DNA of 53,286 nt from positions 1 to 53,286 of the forward strand of contig NZ_JACOPP010000021.1 of NCBI RefSeq assembly GCF_014287895.1, read 5' to 3'. The DNA is from Lawsonibacter hominis. Its GTDB lineage: Bacteria > Bacillota > Clostridia > Oscillospirales > Oscillospiraceae. A program made the position numbers and the translations under genes. The notes under the pieces are model-generated. The model worked only from the letters and a program-made list of their open reading frames with translations. It made no database searches and was not told the origin of the DNA. The first letter of the stretch is position 1; each line of letters opens with the position of its first letter. Shown in pieces: positions 17,656 through 26,657 of this stretch.

Positions 17656-17690
17656 AGTCCTGTCGCTGCAATAGCGGCAGGACTTTTTCT
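17656..17690 (+). terminator. Intrinsic terminator between etfA and the divergent regulator
   Basis: AGTCCTG (17656-17662) and CAGGACT (17678-17684) with an inner CGCT/AGCG pair form a strong stem followed by TTTTTCTT. The rest of 17378-17775 has no credible gene. It contains a second imperfect palindrome, GGCGGAA-ATA-AATTCCGCC, near 17525. Confidence 0.85.
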
Positions 17691-17775
17691 TATAGAAAAA
17701 ACCACTGGCGGGAAGCGTCGCACAACCTTTTCCAGCACCGCCGGGTATGGCGTATGCGGGAACGACACATGCGCG

Positions 17776-18447
17776 CTATTTGGACCCGGTCAAATTACGG
17801 AGGTGGAGATAGACCGTATTTTTGGAGATACTCAACAATTCCGCCGTACGCACCACGCTGTCCTTCAGGCTGAAGATCCCCTTTTCGTAGAGTTCGGAGA
17901 CGATAGCCCTGTTTTTCAGATTGGCGGGAATTTTTTCGTTTGCACAGACCTGCTCCTTGACCTGGCGCACCGTGGCGTCAATGACATCGCCGATGTTGTC
18001 CGAGAATATCTCAGGGATGCTTTCCGGCGGCTGGTGCTGGCGGGGCGTAAGCGAACTGATCACATCGGCCAGGGGGGTGTTCAGATAAAAATTCATACAC
18101 ATCAGGCCGATAACTCGTCCGCGCTCGCCGTGGATGGCGATCGTGGTGGACTTGAGGGGTTCGTCCCGTTTGTTCTTTGTAAAATAGGAAATATAGGGAG
18201 GGTCTCCACCCGTCTCCTTAATGCGGGACAGCATCTCCAGCGCCAGATCGGTGATGGGGGCCCCCTCCCTGCGGCCGGTGTGATAGCCATTTAAAATCTT
18301 AATGACTGAACGGTCCAGATTTTCCAGACTGTGCAGCACAATCTCGTAGCCGCTGCCCAGATAGTCACTCAGGCCTTCCGCCATGGTCTTATAGGACTCC
18401 AGGATCATCCGATCCGCAGGTGTGAGTGAAACGGCAATTTGCTCCAT
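17776..18447 (-). CDS. YheO/DauR-like PAS-HTH transcriptional regulator
   Basis: The protein has 223 residues. The N-terminal half (SYKTMAEGLSDYLGSGYEIVLHSLENLDRSVIKILNGYHTG split over the YheO-PAS fold) is a ligand-sensing domain. The C-terminal part (AIVSELYEKGIFSLKDSVVRTAELLSISKNTVYLHLRNL, in two stretches) is the HTH_22 helix-turn-helix. Family members include DauR, a repressor of D-arginine use. The start at 18447 is set by GGGAGG 6 bases upstream; an in-frame ATG at 18453 abuts that site. It is divergent from the RidA-aminotransferase-peptide operon and probably controls it. Confidence 0.88.
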   Translation of the reverse strand: MEQIAVSLTPADRMILESYKTMAEGLSDYLGSGYEIVLHSLENLDRSVIKILNGYHTGRREGAPITDLALEMLSRIKETGGDPPYISYFTKNKRDEPLKSTTIAIHGERGRVIGLMCMNFYLNTPLADVISSLTPRQHQPPESIPEIFSDNIGDVIDATVRQVKEQVCANEKIPANLKNRAIVSELYEKGIFSLKDSVVRTAELLSISKNTVYLHLRNLTGSK

Positions 18448-18676
18448 AAACATCCTCCCAATTTTGCAAGTAAATAAAAAAGTGGAGTCAAAAGGTGACA
18501 AACAGAAAACTTTATAGTCTAGAAGTCAACAAAGCGTTCCCAAAACTAAAATAAATTTTACCACCATTCCAATTTGGATGCAAGCAATTGTGAAATATTT
18601 TCCAATAAAACGACAATAATGCAAAAAACCAGAAAAATCGGCCGCCAAAATAATTAATTTTTTTTATTGAAAAAGA

Positions 18677-18705
18677 TTGACAATGAAAAAAAGTTCATTT
18701 ATAAT
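18677..18705 (+). promoter_or_regulatory. Consensus sigma-A promoter of the RidA/peptide operon
   Basis: TTGACA (18677-18682), exactly 17 bases, then TATAAT (18700-18705): a perfect consensus. It lies 167 bases before the ridA start. Such a strong promoter implies that expression is set mainly by repression or leader control. The flanking 18502-18676 is AT-rich and holds no gene. Confidence 0.9.
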
Positions 18706-18722
18706 CAGCAATGTAGGAAGCA

Positions 18723-18768
18723 GGACGCAACGGGCAAAGGTGCATCAGGTACCCGGCTCAGTGCGTCC
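18723..18768 (+). promoter_or_regulatory. Folded leader of the ridA operon
   Basis: GGACGCA (18723-18729) pairs with TGCGTCC (18762-18768), enclosing CGGG/CCCG (18731-18734, 18752-18755) and a 17-base apical loop. It starts about 12 bases after the expected transcription start. It does not match any riboswitch class that I can recognise by eye. Confidence 0.4.
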
Positions 18769-18871
18769 ATTTTCATTATCCGGCAAATCCAAAAACGCAG
18801 CACTGCAAGAGCAAAGAACTAAAACTGCAAAAACAGCTTATGCCCCTCACCAAACAAAGGAGAGAACAAAA

Positions 18872-19249
18872 ATGGAAAAAGCGATCATCAGCAGCAGCAA
18901 AGCCCCGGCGGCGATCGGTCCTTATTCTCAGGCGGTAATTGGGAACGGCACGCTGTATGTGTCCGGTCAGCTGCCCATCGACCCAGCCACCGGCGTGATG
19001 CCCGAGGATCTCAAGGCCCAGGTGGCTCAGTCCATGAAGAATATCATAGCCTTGGTGAAGGCCGCCGGCGGTGATGAGACAAATATCGTCAAATGCGGCC
19101 TGTTTATCCAGGATATGAACTCCTTCGGCTTGATCAACGAGGCCTATCAGAGCTTCTTCGGCGAGGGGGCGCCCGCCCGCTTTGTGGTGGAGGTGTCCGC
19201 CCTGCCCAAGGGCGCGAAGGTAGAGATCGACGCCATAGCCGCACTGTAA
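18872..19249 (+). CDS. ridA: RidA-family enamine/imine deaminase
   Basis: The protein has 125 residues, a complete RidA/YjgF/UK114 protein: SKAPAAIGPYSQAVIGNGTLYVSGQLPID at the N-terminus (read in two pieces) and ARFVVEVSALPKGAKVEIDAIA at the C-terminus with the substrate-binding Arg. RidA hydrolyses reactive 2-aminoacrylate and other imines released by PLP enzymes. AAAGGAGAG precedes the ATG. It is followed after 14 bp by a PLP aminotransferase, which fits clearing its imine intermediates. Confidence 0.95.
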   Translation: MEKAIISSSKAPAAIGPYSQAVIGNGTLYVSGQLPIDPATGVMPEDLKAQVAQSMKNIIALVKAAGGDETNIVKCGLFIQDMNSFGLINEAYQSFFGEGAPARFVVEVSALPKGAKVEIDAIAAL

Positions 19250-19263
19250 GCGGGTGTGCGGAT

Positions 19264-20475
19264 ATGGCCGGTAAGGATAAGATCGCACGAAAGTTCCGTG
19301 GGGTAGAGGGAGGCCTGTTCACCAAGGTGACAAAGGCCGATGTGGGAGACAGCTTTGCTTCCATGGCCGGGCAGGTGGTACTCATGGGATGGGCGGACCC
19401 CTTCTATCCAGATCCCTCAGTGCCCGAAACGGTGAAGGAAGCTCTCATTGAGGCGGCACAGTGCGGCATTGCTTCCCACTATACCATGCCCATCGGCTCT
19501 GTGGAGCTGCGGGAAGAGATCGCCAAAAAGTGCAAGGCCTACAACCATCTGGATGTGGATCCCCGGCGCAACATCATTATCACTCCGGGTTCGGATTCAG
19601 GGCTGTTCTATGCCATGACGGTCTTCCTCGACCCCGGCGATGAGGTGCTGGTACCCGACCCAAGCTATCCCAGCAACTTTCTCAACCCCACGCTGATGGG
19701 CGGCGTTACGGTCCCGGTCCCCCTGGATGCGGCCAACGGCTACCAGTTTGACATGGATGCCTTCGAACGCTGTGTGACCGATAAGACCAAGATGGTGCTT
19801 ATTACCCACCCAAACAACCCCACTACCACCGTATTTCGAAGGGAAAGCCTGGAGGCCCTGGCTGAGTTTGTCATCCGCCACGATCTCATCTTAGTGGTGG
19901 ATCAGGCCTTTGAGGATATGATCTTCGACGATGTGGAGTTTGTCTCCCCCGCCAGCCTGCCCGGAATGTGGGAGCGGACCGTTACGGTATGCTCCATCTC
20001 CAAGGGCATGGGCCTGTCCGGGCTGCGGGTGGGTTACATCGTGGCCTGTGATACGTTTATGGACGTATACTACGGCGGCGCCGTCAACGTACTGGGGGCC
20101 ACCAACACCGCCTCCCAGCTGGCGGCCATCGCAGCCTTCCGGGACACCAGCTTCATGGCCGGCTATAAGGCCCACTACGATCGCCGCCGCCGGGACGCCT
20201 GCCGCATTCTGGGTTCGGTGCCCGGAGTCAAGATGGATATGCCCCAGTCCGGCTTCTTCTGCTGGATCGATGTATCCGAGCTGGGGGACTCCACCGAGAT
20301 CATGGACTACCTCATCCGCCAGGCCGGAGTGGCCGTCAACGACGGCAAAAATTACGGTTCCCAGGGCAATGGCTGCCTGCGCATCATCAACGGCTGCCTG
20401 GGCAGCGACGACGAGTCGGAGCAGGTGCTCCAGCGCATTGCGCAGGCGCTGCGCGCCTACCAAGAGCAGGATTAG
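19264..20475 (+). CDS. PLP-dependent aminotransferase, class I fold
   Basis: This 403-residue fold-type I aminotransferase has ITPGSDSGLFYAM, ITHPNNPTTTVF (Asn contacting PLP), VVDQAFEDMIFDD (Asp binding the pyridine N) and CSISKGMGLSGLRVGY with the Schiff-base lysine in ISKG. The C-terminal region NGCLRIINGC has the carboxylate-binding Arg. The amino donor is unknown. Its place between RidA and peptide-handling genes suggests it transaminates or eliminates amino acids released from imported peptides. The ribosome-binding site is weak, so translation may be coupled to ridA. Confidence 0.9.
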   Translation: MAGKDKIARKFRGVEGGLFTKVTKADVGDSFASMAGQVVLMGWADPFYPDPSVPETVKEALIEAAQCGIASHYTMPIGSVELREEIAKKCKAYNHLDVDPRRNIIITPGSDSGLFYAMTVFLDPGDEVLVPDPSYPSNFLNPTLMGGVTVPVPLDAANGYQFDMDAFERCVTDKTKMVLITHPNNPTTTVFRRESLEALAEFVIRHDLILVVDQAFEDMIFDDVEFVSPASLPGMWERTVTVCSISKGMGLSGLRVGYIVACDTFMDVYYGGAVNVLGATNTASQLAAIAAFRDTSFMAGYKAHYDRRRRDACRILGSVPGVKMDMPQSGFFCWIDVSELGDSTEIMDYLIRQAGVAVNDGKNYGSQGNGCLRIINGCLGSDDESEQVLQRIAQALRAYQEQD

Positions 20476-20517
20476 AATCTTTCTTAATAAAACGAATAAT
20501 GAAAAGGAGAATGCAAC

Positions 20518-21585
20518 ATGAAAGCTACCACTCAGGCGGAAGGCCGTCCGTACTACCTCAATTGGGAACTGCAGAAGGCTGCTGAAAAGCTGCTGCGGGA
20601 GATCATGATGGTCAAGCCCGGCGAAACCGTTCTCATTACCTGCGACACCACCAACGACGAGCGCGTGATCAACGCCACCGCCGGCGCCGCCCTGACTATG
20701 GGCGCCTACCCCATCGTGATGCAGTACCCCGCCTCTCTGGAGCAAGCCATCATGATCGAACCCACTAAGCCTGTGCTGGAGGCCATCAAGGCCGCTGATG
20801 TGTGGATCGAGTATGATTACCAGCTGTTCTATACCCGCGGCTGGAAGCAGGCCATGGACTGCGGTACCCGTCAGATCACCGCCGCCTCGATGGACATCAA
20901 TATGATGCTCAACGTCATCGGCCGTTTCGACCACAAGAAGATCGTGGAACTGGGCGAACGCCTGGTCGTGCTGCACAACGAGGCCAAGCAGATGCGCATC
21001 ACCAGCCCCGGCGGAACCGATCTGACCTTTGCCTGCGAGGGCCGTCTGTGCAACCAGTCCGGCACCTATGCCGCTCCCGGCACCTCCGTCATGCTCTCCG
21101 GCCAGACCTCCATGTGCCCCATCGAGGAGACCATCAACGGCACCATCGTCTTCGACGGCGGTCTGTTCCCGCCCCAGGAGATCGGCCGCCAGGTCAACCC
21201 GGTCAAGCTGACCATTGAAAAGGGCGTCTGTACCAAAATTGAGGGGCCCGGCCGTGAGGCGCACCTGTTCCAGAAGTGGATGGCCAGCTGGAACGATCCC
21301 AAGATGTATTGGGTGGCGCATATCTCCTGCGGCTTCAACCCCGGTATCCCCGAGCCCACCGGCCGCATCGAGGAGGACGAGCGCATCTTCGGCTGTGTGG
21401 AGATCGGCCTGGGCACCCAGGGCGAGGGCCTGGGCGGCAAGAGCTGGGTGGCTGCCAACCACACCGACGGCATCATTCTCAACCCCTCCATCTACTGCGA
21501 CGGCAAGGCCATTGAGGAGAACGGCTTCTATGTCGACCCCGAGTGCGTTCGCATCTGCGGCGAGCTGGGCGTGGCCGGTTACTAA
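20518..21585 (+). CDS. M29/NicX-like metalloenzyme (aminopeptidase-like)
   Basis: This 355-residue protein resembles the family annotated as M29 leucyl aminopeptidase or 2,5-dihydroxypyridine 5,6-dioxygenase (NicX). Visible features are VKPGETVLITCDTTNDERV near the N-terminus, MRITSPGGTDLTF, CPIEETINGTIVFDG, and VAHISCGFNPGIPEPTGRI followed by GLGGKSWVAANHTDGIIL, which supply Glu/His metal ligands. AAAAGGAG precedes the ATG. Given the neighbouring dipeptidase and oligopeptide transporter, an aminopeptidase or amidohydrolase-like step is more likely than a ring dioxygenase in an anaerobe, but the family covers both. Confidence 0.75.
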   Translation: MKATTQAEGRPYYLNWELQKAAEKLLREIMMVKPGETVLITCDTTNDERVINATAGAALTMGAYPIVMQYPASLEQAIMIEPTKPVLEAIKAADVWIEYDYQLFYTRGWKQAMDCGTRQITAASMDINMMLNVIGRFDHKKIVELGERLVVLHNEAKQMRITSPGGTDLTFACEGRLCNQSGTYAAPGTSVMLSGQTSMCPIEETINGTIVFDGGLFPPQEIGRQVNPVKLTIEKGVCTKIEGPGREAHLFQKWMASWNDPKMYWVAHISCGFNPGIPEPTGRIEEDERIFGCVEIGLGTQGEGLGGKSWVAANHTDGIILNPSIYCDGKAIEENGFYVDPECVRICGELGVAGY

Positions 21586-21588
21586 GTC

Positions 21589-22977
21589 ATGGACGGGGTG
21601 TTAAAGGCGCTGACCGCGCAGGTCGATGCCCACATTGACGCACTGTTTGCAAGCCTGAACGAGCAGATCGCCATCCCCAGCGTAGAGGGAACGCCCGCCC
21701 CGGGCGCCCCCTTCGGCAGCGCGGTGGCTCAGGCTCTGGAGCATATTTTGGGCCTGGGCGCACAGATGGGGTTTTGTGTAAAAAACCACGACGGGTACGT
21801 AGGCACCATCGAGTGGGGCGAAGGCGAGGTGCTCGGTATCCTCTCCCATGTAGATGTGGTGCCCCCCGGCGACCTGTCCGCGTGGAACAGCGACCCCTTC
21901 ACCCTCACGGAGAAAGATGGATTTCTTCAGGGACGGGGCGTAGCCGACGATAAGGGGCCTCTGCTCTCCTGCCTGTATGGCATGTATGCGTTAAAACAGA
22001 TGGGCTTTGTACCCAAAAAGCAGGTCCGCGTGATCATCGGCACCAACGAGGAGACCGGCTGGGGCTGCATGGACTACTATAAAAAGCACCTGGATCCTCC
22101 CGCCTACAGCTTCTCTCCCGACGGCATGTACACCGTAGTCAACCGGGAGAAGGGCATTTTGGGCGCAGACTTTGCCAAGGAGATCGAGGGGGCGGGCGCC
22201 TGCATCCAGGCCGGCGAGGCCGGGAACCTGGTGCCCGCCGGGGCCGCGGCATGGCTGCCCTGTACGGCAGCCCAAGCACAGGCGGCTGTGACCGCCTATT
22301 CCGCCCCCGAGGGCATGCGCTTTACCGTGAGCGAGGAGCGGGAAGGCACGTGCATCCGCTGCAAGGGCAGAAACGCCCCTTCTCACAGTCCCGCCCGGGG
22401 CGTGTCCGCCATCCAGGGCCTGCTGCATGTGATCGCCGGGTGCGAGGGCGCGCCCGGGGCGCTGCGGGACGCGGCCGGGGAACTGCTGGGCCTGATGGGG
22501 GAACAGCCTGACGGCGCAGCCATGGGGATCCGCTGTGCGGACGACGTGTCCGGCGAGTTGACCACCAACCTGGGCATGCTCAGTCTGAACGACGGCATGC
22601 TGACCGCCAAGCTGGACGTGCGTGCCCCGGTCACCGTCTCCCTGGATGACGTCGCAGCCAAGGTGAAGGACGCTTTTGCAGGCCAGGGCTACCACTGCGC
22701 AGGCGAGCATCTCAAGCACCCTTTGTACGTCCCGGCAGACAGCAGCTTCATCCAGACCCTCTGCCGCGTCTATGAGACGGTGGCGGGGGAGGAGGCGGTA
22801 CTCTCCGCCATCGGCGGCGGCACCTATGCCAGGGCCTTCCCCAACTGTGTTTGCTTTGGTTCGGTCTATCCAAAGGAGGAACTGACCGTGCATTCCCCCA
22901 ACGAGCGGACGCTGAGAGCGAATATTATCAAAAACACGATAATGTACGGCTACGCGATTCATGAACTGACCGACTAA
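21589..22977 (+). CDS. pepV: PepV/Sapep-type M20 dipeptidase
   Basis: The protein has 462 residues, the length of PepV. M20 metal ligands are visible in GILSHVDVVPPGD (His and the following catalytic Asp), VADDKGPLLS (bridging Asp), IGTNEETGWG (catalytic Glu and Glu ligand), SFSPDGMYTVVNREKG (Asp ligand) and the C-terminal IGGGTYARAF / VHSPNERT (His). A lid domain sits between. It hydrolyses dipeptides in the cytoplasm, liberating amino acids from peptides brought in by the adjacent ABC system. It starts 4 bp after the previous stop with little ribosome-binding site, so it is probably translationally coupled. Confidence 0.92.
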   Translation: MDGVLKALTAQVDAHIDALFASLNEQIAIPSVEGTPAPGAPFGSAVAQALEHILGLGAQMGFCVKNHDGYVGTIEWGEGEVLGILSHVDVVPPGDLSAWNSDPFTLTEKDGFLQGRGVADDKGPLLSCLYGMYALKQMGFVPKKQVRVIIGTNEETGWGCMDYYKKHLDPPAYSFSPDGMYTVVNREKGILGADFAKEIEGAGACIQAGEAGNLVPAGAAAWLPCTAAQAQAAVTAYSAPEGMRFTVSEEREGTCIRCKGRNAPSHSPARGVSAIQGLLHVIAGCEGAPGALRDAAGELLGLMGEQPDGAAMGIRCADDVSGELTTNLGMLSLNDGMLTAKLDVRAPVTVSLDDVAAKVKDAFAGQGYHCAGEHLKHPLYVPADSSFIQTLCRVYETVAGEEAVLSAIGGGTYARAFPNCVCFGSVYPKEELTVHSPNERTLRANIIKNTIMYGYAIHELTD

Positions 22978-22992
22978 AGGAGGAACAGAACA

Positions 22993-24654
22993 ATGAAAAC
23001 CATGAAACGAATCTTGTGCGGCGTTTTGTCGGCCGCCCTGCTGGCTGCCCTGGCCGCCTGCGGCACTACAGACGGCGGAGGCGCCGCAAACACCGCGGCC
23101 CCCGGCAATACCGGCGCCCCCAGCACCAGCGCGCCTGCGGGCGCCACGGTTTTGCGCGGCACCTGCACCACCACCCCTGAGACCGTCGACCCTGCCCGGG
23201 GCACCGGCGAAAACGACCTGATGCTCTATGTCAATCTGTACGAGTGCCTGGTGGCCCCCAACGCAGAGGACGGCAGCCCGGAGCCCCAACTGGCGGAGCG
23301 CTGGGAGGCCAGCGAAGACGGTCTGAGCTACACCTTCCAGCTGCGCCAGGATGTGACCTTCGCCGACGGGACCCCTCTGACCTCCAAGGACGTCAAGTAC
23401 AGCTTTGACCGCATGATGACCATGGGCGAGGGTTTCGCCTATGTGCTCAAAGATGTGCTGGCTGAGACGGTGGCGGTGGACGAGCACACCGTGGAATTCA
23501 AGCTTTCCAAGACCTTTGGCCCCTTCGTCTCCGCTCTGACCGCTTTCCGTATCGTCAACAGCGCCCTGGTGGAGGCCAACACCGCCGCCGAAGGGATGTA
23601 CGGTGACAACGGCGACTACGGCACCGGCTATCTGCTGACCCACTCCGCCGGCTCCGGCCCCTACGTCATCAGCAGCTTTACGGTCCATGACACCATGGTG
23701 CTGACCAAGAACGCGAACTACTGGAACGGTGCCGTGCCTGCTGCCGCGCCCGACACGGTGGAAATCCAGGAGTTGACCGAGGCATCCACCACCAAGATGC
23801 TCATGAGCAACGGTGATCTGGACTTTGTCCATGGCCACCAGGACTCCACTACCATCGCTGCTCTGACCGCCAACGACGGAATCGAGGTAGCTGAGCTCCA
23901 GGAGGCCGGCCTGAACTACTTCATGATGAACACGCAAAAAGCCCCCACCGATGACGTGCACATCCGCCGCGCCATCTCTTACGCCTGTGATTATGAGCAG
24001 ATGAAGCAGATTTTGGGCGGCGCTCCCGATGCCAACGGCCCCGTACCCACAAACCTGTTCGGATATGTGGATGACTTTGAAGGCTACTCCTATGATCTGG
24101 ACAAGGCCAAGGAGGAGATCGCCGCGTCCAAATACGCCAGTGACCTGGCGAATTACCCCATCCAGCTGGACTACATTGAAGGCAACGGCGACACCGGCAA
24201 ACTGGTGTACTTGATGGCCTCCTCGCTGGAGAGCCTGGGCTTCAAGGTGGTCATCAACGAGACTCCTTGGGTACAGTTCTGCAACAATGAGGCCGAGATC
24301 GCCACCAGCCCCAACGTGACCAACGCCTTTGCCACCGCCGGCTATCCGGAAGCCGGCTCCATCCTGGAGTTGAAGTATGCCTCCTGGACGGTGGGCAACT
24401 GGAACCAGAACGAGTGGATGCAGGATGAAAAGTTTGACTCCATGCTCAACGAGGCCCTGGGGACCGTGGATGACGACGCGCGGATCGCGCTGTACGGCCA
24501 GATGCAAAAGTACCTGGTGGAGGAGGTCGTGCCCTCCGTCTACACATGCGCCTCTGTCATCAAGCCCATCTACAACGCCAACAACTTTGAGTGGCCGGCC
24601 AAGCACGCCACCACGGAATACAACTTCTACTACGCGGACTATATCATGAAGTAA
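22993..24654 (+). CDS. Peptide ABC transporter substrate-binding lipoprotein (SBP family 5)
   Basis: The protein has 553 residues. The signal peptide ends in a lipobox LAAC with the lipidated Cys at residue 22, followed by a low-complexity Gly/Ala/Thr linker. The mature part has the family-5 pattern: RGTCTTTPETVDPARGTGEND, PQLAERWEASEDGLSYTFQL, and DVTFADGTPLTSKDVKYSFD in the N-lobe. It captures oligopeptides (or related compounds) outside the membrane and passes them to the permeases that follow. AAAGGAGG precedes the ATG. A perfect intercistronic hairpin follows the gene. Confidence 0.93.
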   Translation: MKTMKRILCGVLSAALLAALAACGTTDGGGAANTAAPGNTGAPSTSAPAGATVLRGTCTTTPETVDPARGTGENDLMLYVNLYECLVAPNAEDGSPEPQLAERWEASEDGLSYTFQLRQDVTFADGTPLTSKDVKYSFDRMMTMGEGFAYVLKDVLAETVAVDEHTVEFKLSKTFGPFVSALTAFRIVNSALVEANTAAEGMYGDNGDYGTGYLLTHSAGSGPYVISSFTVHDTMVLTKNANYWNGAVPAAAPDTVEIQELTEASTTKMLMSNGDLDFVHGHQDSTTIAALTANDGIEVAELQEAGLNYFMMNTQKAPTDDVHIRRAISYACDYEQMKQILGGAPDANGPVPTNLFGYVDDFEGYSYDLDKAKEEIAASKYASDLANYPIQLDYIEGNGDTGKLVYLMASSLESLGFKVVINETPWVQFCNNEAEIATSPNVTNAFATAGYPEAGSILELKYASWTVGNWNQNEWMQDEKFDSMLNEALGTVDDDARIALYGQMQKYLVEEVVPSVYTCASVIKPIYNANNFEWPAKHATTEYNFYYADYIMK

Positions 24655-24674
24655 ATCATTCCAAGAAGAACATG

Positions 24675-24710
24675 CGTCAGGGCCAGAGGCGGGTGCTTCT
24701 GGCCCTGACG
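24675..24710 (+). promoter_or_regulatory. Intercistronic stem-loop after the substrate-binding protein gene
   Basis: CGTCAGGGCCAGA (24675-24687) and TCTGGCCCTGACG (24698-24710) form a perfect 13-bp stem without a T-tract. Such hairpins between binding-protein and permease genes commonly stabilise the upstream mRNA or reduce read-through, giving excess binding protein (known from malE-malF). Confidence 0.75.
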
Positions 24711-24724
24711 AGTAAGGAGCCACT

Positions 24725-25744
24725 ATGCGAAAGACTGTCGTCGCCATTTTGAAAAAGCTGCTGCATACAGTTATCTTGCTTTTGGTGCTCTCCTTTGTGG
24801 TGTTCTCCTTCATCCGTCTGATTCCCGGCGACCCGGTCAAAATCTCTATGGGTCCCATGACGCCGGAGGAGACCATCGCGCAGAAGCGCAGCGAACTGTA
24901 TTTTGACCGCGCCCTGCCGATACAGTGGGCCCACTGGCTCAAGGGGGTAATCACCGAGGGGGACTTCGGCGAGTCTCTTTTCACCCACCGCAATGTCGCC
25001 GAGGACATCAAGCAATACCTGCCCAAGAGTCTGGAGCTGGTATTCTACTGTGCGATCCTCATTCTCATTGTGGGCGTGGCGGTAGGCACGATATCCGCCA
25101 TATTCAAAAACTCGTGGTTGGATAACCTGATCCGGTTTATCTCTTACTTGGGTGTGTGTACCCCGGCATACGCCATCGGCGTACTGCTGCTGGTATTCAG
25201 CTATACGCTCGGCATCTTCCCCATCGGCGGTATGCCCACGATTCCGGACAACTATGTGAGAACCGGCATGATGGGCCTGGACTGCCTGCTGGTAGGAGAC
25301 TTCGCCCTCTACGGCCAAGTGCTCAAGTGCATGGTACTGCCCTGCCTGAGTCTCTCTTTGGGCAGCATCGCCTATATGGCTCGTATCCATCGCGGAGCCA
25401 TGGTGGAAAACATTAATGCTGATTACATTGCCTTCGCGCAGGTGGCCGGCGTCAGCCGGGGCAAGTTGGTAATGAAGCATTTGATGAAGCCTTCCTTTAT
25501 CCCCACGCTGACGATTTACGGCCTGCAGGTGGCCTCTTTGATCGGCAACGCATTCATCATTGAGGTGATCTTCCGCTATCCGGGATTTTCGCAGTATAGC
25601 CTAAACGTGATCCAGAACAAGGACCCTTACGGCATCGTGGCAGTTACCTTCGTGTTTGGTATCATCTTCGCTGTCGTAAACGCCCTGGTGGATATCGGCG
25701 TGGCTTTCCTGGACCCGAGAATCCGCATCAATACATCGGAGTGA
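24725..25744 (+). CDS. Peptide ABC transporter permease, DppB/OppB type
   Basis: The protein has 339 residues with six spans. It starts with the DppB-type N-terminal helix (ILLLVLSFVVFSFIRLIPGD) and carries the EAA-type cytoplasmic loop YIAFAQVAGVSRGKLVMKHL that docks to the ATPase. The C-terminus ends LDPRIRINTSE. It forms half of the membrane channel with the DppC-type protein that follows. AAGGAG precedes the ATG. Confidence 0.95.
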   Translation: MRKTVVAILKKLLHTVILLLVLSFVVFSFIRLIPGDPVKISMGPMTPEETIAQKRSELYFDRALPIQWAHWLKGVITEGDFGESLFTHRNVAEDIKQYLPKSLELVFYCAILILIVGVAVGTISAIFKNSWLDNLIRFISYLGVCTPAYAIGVLLLVFSYTLGIFPIGGMPTIPDNYVRTGMMGLDCLLVGDFALYGQVLKCMVLPCLSLSLGSIAYMARIHRGAMVENINADYIAFAQVAGVSRGKLVMKHLMKPSFIPTLTIYGLQVASLIGNAFIIEVIFRYPGFSQYSLNVIQNKDPYGIVAVTFVFGIIFAVVNALVDIGVAFLDPRIRINTSE

Positions 25745-25750
25745 TTGCGT

Positions 25751-26656
25751 ATGATGACAAAAGAATTGAAAGCCAACGCAGCCGTCGAGCAGGGTCAAAA
25801 TCCCAGAATTGAATCGCTGAAGAAGAGTTGGTATAAATTTTCGCGTAACCCTCTGTCCATGCTGGGCCTGGTGGTGGTGCTGGCGGTCGTCTTCGTGGCG
25901 GTCTTCGCGCCCTACATTGTCCCCTATCCGGAGGACGCCGGCCTGACCACCAAGATCGCCGAGTCCTTCCAGGGGCCCAGCGCCATTCACCTGGCAGGCA
26001 CCGACGAGTACGGGAGAGATGTGTTCAGCCGCATGCTCATTGGCACCCGCTCCTCCCTGGTCATCGGGCTGCTGGTGTTGGCCATCTCGGTACCGCTGGG
26101 CGTCATTCTGGGCCTGGTCGCCGGCTACTACAAGGGCAAACTGATCTCGCGGCTGATCATGTGGGTGACCGAACTGTTTATGGCCATTCCTCCCCTGATC
26201 CTGGCTATGGTGGTTTGCACCATGTTCACCAACGGCTACCTCTTTGCAGCCATCGGCATTGCCGTCGCCTGGTGGCCCTGGTATACTCGTATGACCTACA
26301 ACATGGTCACCTCCCTCTCCAATGAGCTGTATATCGTCTATACGGAGCTGTCCGGCGTTAAAGTCCTGAAAATTCTCCTGAGTGAGATGCTCCCCAACAT
26401 CACCTCGTCCATTGTCACCAAGATGAGTCTGGATATGGGCAGCATCATTCTGACCGCCTCCAGCATGAGCTTTGTCGGGCTGGGCGTACAGCCGCCGGAG
26501 CCCTCCTTGGGCGCCATGGTGTCCGACGGCATCCAGTATCTGCCCGAATTCTGGTGGCTGACCGTTATGCCTGCCATCGTGGTCGTACTGATCGTGCTGG
26601 GCTTCAACCTGCTGGGCGACGGTTTGAACGATGTTCTGTCCGTGGAGGAGAAGTGA
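25751..26656 (+). CDS. Peptide ABC transporter permease, DppC/OppC type
   Basis: The protein is about 301 residues with six spans. The soluble N-terminus leads into FSRNPLSMLGLVVVLAVVFV. The typical HLAGTDEYGRDVFSRMLIGTR segment of DppC proteins is present, and a docking loop VYTELSGVKVLKILLSEMLP. The C-terminal motif is GDGLNDVL. The ATG at 25751 is preferred, with GGAG 9 bases upstream; 25754 is also possible. The gap to the upstream permease is 6 bp. Confidence 0.94.
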   Translation: MMTKELKANAAVEQGQNPRIESLKKSWYKFSRNPLSMLGLVVVLAVVFVAVFAPYIVPYPEDAGLTTKIAESFQGPSAIHLAGTDEYGRDVFSRMLIGTRSSLVIGLLVLAISVPLGVILGLVAGYYKGKLISRLIMWVTELFMAIPPLILAMVVCTMFTNGYLFAAIGIAVAWWPWYTRMTYNMVTSLSNELYIVYTELSGVKVLKILLSEMLPNITSSIVTKMSLDMGSIILTASSMSFVGLGVQPPEPSLGAMVSDGIQYLPEFWWLTVMPAIVVVLIVLGFNLLGDGLNDVLSVEEK

Positions 26657-26657
26657 C

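Noticed and set aside
21991..25026. Very long minus-strand frame (about 1000 residues) opposite the dipeptidase and binding-protein genes
   Set aside because: The His/Gly/Val/Gln-rich composition is typical of antisense frames in GC-rich genes; the plus strand carries three well-supported genes.
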